The position numbers and the translations under genes are program-made. 64,000 nucleotides of DNA from Flavobacterium sp. ACN2 (lineage in GTDB: Bacteria > Bacteroidota > Bacteroidia > Flavobacteriales > Flavobacteriaceae). The DNA lies in assembly GCF_002303885.1 (NCBI RefSeq), contig NZ_MRCM01000009.1:124001-188000 (forward strand), read 5' to 3'. Below, in pieces: positions 61,600 through 64,000 of the stretch (position 1 is the first letter of the stretch; every line of letters starts with the position of its first letter). The notes beneath the pieces are model-generated. The model did not search any database and was not told where the DNA came from. It saw only the letters and a program-made list of their open reading frames with translations.

Positions 61600-63060
61600 A
61601 TGAGTCAAGAAATTAGAAATCTGGAGCCAAAAGCACTTTGGAATAAATTCGCAGATTTAAATGCTGTTCCGCGTCCTTCTAAAAAGGAAGAACGTGTAAT
61701 TGAGTTTATGAAGAACTTTGGAAACAGCTTAGGTTTAGAAACTTTCGAAGATGAAATCAGAAATGTAATCATCAGAAAACCGGCTACTCCAGGAATGGAA
61801 AATCGTAAACCAATCGTAATGCAAGGGCATTTGGATATGGTGCATCAAAAAAATGCTGATACAGTTTTTGATTTTGATACACAAGGAATCGACATGTATG
61901 TGGATGGTGACTGGGTTCGCGCGCGAGGCACAACACTTGGAGCTGATAATGGGCTAGGGGTGGCGACTATTATGGCAATTCTTGAAAGCAAAGACATTCC
62001 GCATCCTGCAATTGAAGCTTTATTTACAATTGATGAAGAAACAGGAATGACTGGTGCTTTAAACCTAAAAGGCGGAATTCTTCAAGGTCAAATTTTATTG
62101 AATTTGGATACGGAAGAGGATGATGAAATTGATATTGGATGTGCTGGTGGAATTGATGTAACTGCAACTAGAACCTATCATGAAGAAGAAGTTCCAGAAG
62201 GTTCTGTTGGTTATACAATTACAGTAAAAGGTTTAAATGGCGGGCATTCAGGAATGGATATTCATAAAGGTTTAGGAAACGCTAATAAAATCATGAACCG
62301 TTTGTTGTTTGACGCATTTGAAAACTTTGGTTTGCAGGTTGTAGAAATCAACGGAGGGAGCCTTAGAAATGCAATTCCGAGAGAAAGTGTTGCTAAAGTA
62401 GTTATTTCTCAAATGTTTGATGAAGCTTATGTTTACGATATGCAGGAAATTATTTCTGATATCAAAGCCGAATATAAAACAACCGAGCCTAATTTGACTA
62501 TTGAAATCGTAAAAGGTGATTTGCCTGAAAAAGTGATGGATTTAGGTGTACAGGAAGGAATTATCAGAGCGATTTATGCAGCTCAGAATGGAGTTTACAA
62601 AATGAGCGCTGATATGGCCGATTTGGTTGAAACTTCAAATAATATTGCTCGTGTAGTTATTAAAGATGGAGAAATCTTGGTAGGATGTTTAACACGTTCT
62701 TCTGTTGAATCTTCGAAATTTGATTTGGCAAATTCTTTACGTTCTGCTTTTGAATTGGTTGGGTGTGAAGTGGAGCTTTCTGGTTCTTATCCAGGATGGA
62801 CACCAAATGTAAATTCGGAAATTTTAGAAGTCTTAAAAGAGATCTACGAAAAACAAAATGGAGAACAGCCTAAAGTTGTGGCTTGCCATGCAGGTTTAGA
62901 ATGCGGAATTTTAGGAACAAATTACCCTGATATGGACATGATTTCTTTCGGTCCAACAATTCACGGAGCGCACTCTCCAGACGAAAGAGCAAGTATTTCT
63001 TCTGCTCAAAAGTATTGGAAATTTGTGTTAGAAATCCTTTCTAATATTCCAGTTAAATAA
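61600..63060 (+). CDS. pepD: Aminoacyl-histidine dipeptidase (M20 family, PepD)
   Basis: The 486-residue dipeptidase has M20-type metal ligands: MQGHLDMVHQK (His, near 72), LGADNGLGVA (Asp, near 113), DEETGMTGAL (Glu pair, near 143), DTEEDDEIDIG and, near the C-terminus, HGAHSPDER. The inserted dimerisation domain (about 190-390) has GGHSGMDIHKG. It hydrolyses dipeptides such as carnosine and other Xaa-His in the cytoplasm. The start is ATG 61600 (MSQEIRNLEPKALW); the TTG at 61576 in the longer reading is rejected since it adds no conserved sequence. Confidence 0.95.
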   Translation: MSQEIRNLEPKALWNKFADLNAVPRPSKKEERVIEFMKNFGNSLGLETFEDEIRNVIIRKPATPGMENRKPIVMQGHLDMVHQKNADTVFDFDTQGIDMYVDGDWVRARGTTLGADNGLGVATIMAILESKDIPHPAIEALFTIDEETGMTGALNLKGGILQGQILLNLDTEEDDEIDIGCAGGIDVTATRTYHEEEVPEGSVGYTITVKGLNGGHSGMDIHKGLGNANKIMNRLLFDAFENFGLQVVEINGGSLRNAIPRESVAKVVISQMFDEAYVYDMQEIISDIKAEYKTTEPNLTIEIVKGDLPEKVMDLGVQEGIIRAIYAAQNGVYKMSADMADLVETSNNIARVVIKDGEILVGCLTRSSVESSKFDLANSLRSAFELVGCEVELSGSYPGWTPNVNSEILEVLKEIYEKQNGEQPKVVACHAGLECGILGTNYPDMDMISFGPTIHGAHSPDERASISSAQKYWKFVLEILSNIPVK

Positions 63061-63062
63061 AA

Positions 63063-63145
63063 GTATTCAGTGTTCAGTTTTTAGTAATCAGTAAATATGA
63101 TGTCTAAAGACTGAACACTAAAAAAAACTGATCACTGATCACTTT
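63063..63145. repeat. CAGT-rich inverted array after pepD
   Basis: Left words TTCAGTGTTCAGTTTTTAGT face complementary words in 63110-63145, which include the stop codon of the small basic gene. Same family as 5722-5795. Confidence 0.7.
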
Positions 63146-63258
63146 TTTTGATCTCTCTTAGGAGTATTTTTCTTTTCTCTCTTTTCTTCTTTCTTTTCTT
63201 TAGCCGTTTTTAACGGTTCTTTTTTTGCTGTTTTTTTAGCGTCCTGACCTTTTGCCAT
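63139..63258 (-). CDS. Small very basic protein of 39 residues
   Basis: The reading starts at ATG (complement of 63256-63258) and ends at TGA (complement of 63139-63141). The sequence begins MAKGQDAKKTAKKEPLKTAK, then a further run of Lys and Glu, ending TPKRDQKK. It has no hydrophobic segment, and about half its residues are lysine or arginine. I believe very similar short proteins occur in other flavobacteria, but I could not check. It may bind nucleic acid or ribosomes. The clean start and stop and compact size suggest a real gene rather than noise. Confidence 0.6.
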   Translation of the reverse strand: MAKGQDAKKTAKKEPLKTAKEKKEEKREKKNTPKRDQKK

Positions 63259-63319
63259 AATATTGATTTTACTGTTTTGTAAGTAAATGTAAGGCTTTTA
63301 AAATCTGAAATGCCAAAAA

Positions 63320-63348
63320 AAATCCCCAATTTTAAAAATTGAGGATTT
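63320..63348. terminator. Hairpin terminator before the small basic gene
   Basis: AAATCCCCAATTTT (63320-63333) pairs with AAAATTGAGGATTT (63335-63348) with one mismatch. On the minus strand it follows the 63374 gene stop. Confidence 0.6.
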
Positions 63349-63373
63349 AGATGTTCTTTTTTTGTATTAAGAA

Positions 63374-64000
63374 TTAATTACGTTTTAATACTTTATATTG
63401 TTCATAACAAGCGCTGATTGCGTCCATAATCTGAAGATCATTTGCGGTCTGGATGAAAGAATCGGAATAGTTACAGCGATGCATAATTTCAGGAATTTCA
63501 TCTTTGCTGACTCCTAATAATACGGCAACTGTTTCACGATCGTATTTTGATTCTAAGAGCGTTCTTACCGTATCATCTTTTTTCATTTCCTTTAGTTTCT
63601 TGAGTTCTTTTCCGTTCTTGCCAAAGAAATTATAGAGCATATCGGCAGGGTTAAAAATCGAACCGAGGACTTTTCCAAAAGCATTTGGAGCATATTCTCC
63701 AGCTTCATAACCTTGTGTAAGTCCCGAAATACTGTAACGATAGTTTTCTTTTGTTGGAATTAATTTAGAATCAATTTCAAGATATCCTGTCAAAGAGAAA
63801 GGAGCAATAACAACTTCTTCCAAAGCAATTGCTTTTTCTGTAAGCTGAATTCTAGTTACTTTATTTTTAATCCAGTCATTTGTAACTCTAATTCTTAGCG
63901 ATTGAAATCCTAGAATAGAAAAATGAAGTGTATCGTTTACTTGCACGTCAATTTCAAAATACCCTTTTTCGTCAGATTTTGCACCACGTACTTTGTTGGT
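63374..64000 (-). CDS. Carboxypeptidase-regulatory-like domain protein, cut by window edge
   Basis: The 3' part of a gene whose start lies beyond the right edge. The frame is open to base 64000, starting TNKVRGAKSDEKGYFEIDVQ; a GTG at 63946 is internal and not the true start. The first 60 or so residues form a beta-sandwich of the carboxypeptidase-regulatory-like type (EKGYFEIDV, LHFSILGFQSLRIRV). The remaining 150 residues are helical and charged, ending ISACYEQYKVLKRN. Such proteins in Bacteroidota are usually exported, and this one probably begins with a signal peptide outside the window. Function is unknown. Confidence 0.78.
   Translation of the reverse strand, partial: TNKVRGAKSDEKGYFEIDVQVNDTLHFSILGFQSLRIRVTNDWIKNKVTRIQLTEKAIALEEVVIAPFSLTGYLEIDSKLIPTKENYRYSISGLTQGYEAGEYAPNAFGKVLGSIFNPADMLYNFFGKNGKELKKLKEMKKDDTVRTLLESKYDRETVAVLLGVSKDEIPEIMHRCNYSDSFIQTANDLQIMDAISACYEQYKVLKRN

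Overview
The window looks like chromosome from a Flavobacterium-type member of the Bacteroidota. It is AT-rich, carries a gliding-motility lipoprotein (GldI), a SusC/SusD pair, a type IX secretion C-terminal sorting domain on a subtilase and many SPII lipoproteins, and several genes are preceded by the flavobacterial -7 promoter word TAnnTTTG. Intergenic gaps are full of short-period inverted repeats. No rRNA, tRNA, CRISPR array, transposase or phage gene was seen. I assigned identities by reading motifs in the translated sequence, not by database search.

Region 1 (1-12403): the start of aqpZ, a DoxX-like protein, an EamA exporter, then a probable minus-strand operon of a DHH phosphoesterase, gldI and two tandem cyclophilin-FKBP fusion isomerases. 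A ClC channel, RidA, the cbpA/cbpM co-chaperone pair, two small envelope proteins and guaA follow. Region 2 (12467-16951): two large LysM proteins (one ending in a SPOR-like domain, one in a type-1 periplasmic-binding fold) and an OsmC protein whose start overlaps the preceding stop.

Region 3 (17470-43284) is the most interesting part: a glycan-utilization locus split into two divergent arms. The minus-strand arm is susC, susD, an arylsulfotransferase-like lipoprotein, a TsdA-like diheme cytochrome, a DUF6067-like glycoside hydrolase, a DUF5107-TPR protein, an M1 aminopeptidase and a GH109 enzyme. The plus-strand arm is a GHMP sugar kinase, a nucleotidyltransferase, a FucP/NagP-type sugar permease and a NagB-PIG-L fusion. 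A CBM9-like protein gene and a LacI-family regulator gene lie between the arms. An approximately 85-bp promoter-operator block, about 92 percent identical and in inverted orientation, lies upstream of susC and of the kinase. Each copy holds two CTCGAG-centred palindromes exactly 23 bp apart followed by the same promoter. This strongly suggests that one LacI-type regulator controls both arms. GH109, NagB and the deacetylase-like domain point to an N-acetylhexosamine-containing glycan or glycoprotein as substrate, which is an inference.

Region 4 (43734-64000) is mainly core and housekeeping: a DUF3820-type protein, pyrG, yidC, a two-domain fasciclin lipoprotein, a MORN/YwqK-like protein, a DUF4956-type membrane protein, an exported protein with glucan-water-dikinase-like domain order, mnmA, a type IX-secreted subtilase, a flavin oxidoreductase, a DUF4268-type protein, a Nudix hydrolase, a PlsC-type acyltransferase, an ECF sigma factor with a membrane partner, a DUF3810-type membrane protein with an HEMAH motif, pepD, a 39-residue very basic protein and the end of a carboxypeptidase-regulatory-domain protein. 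Short-period repeats arranged as facing arms recur at gene ends throughout.
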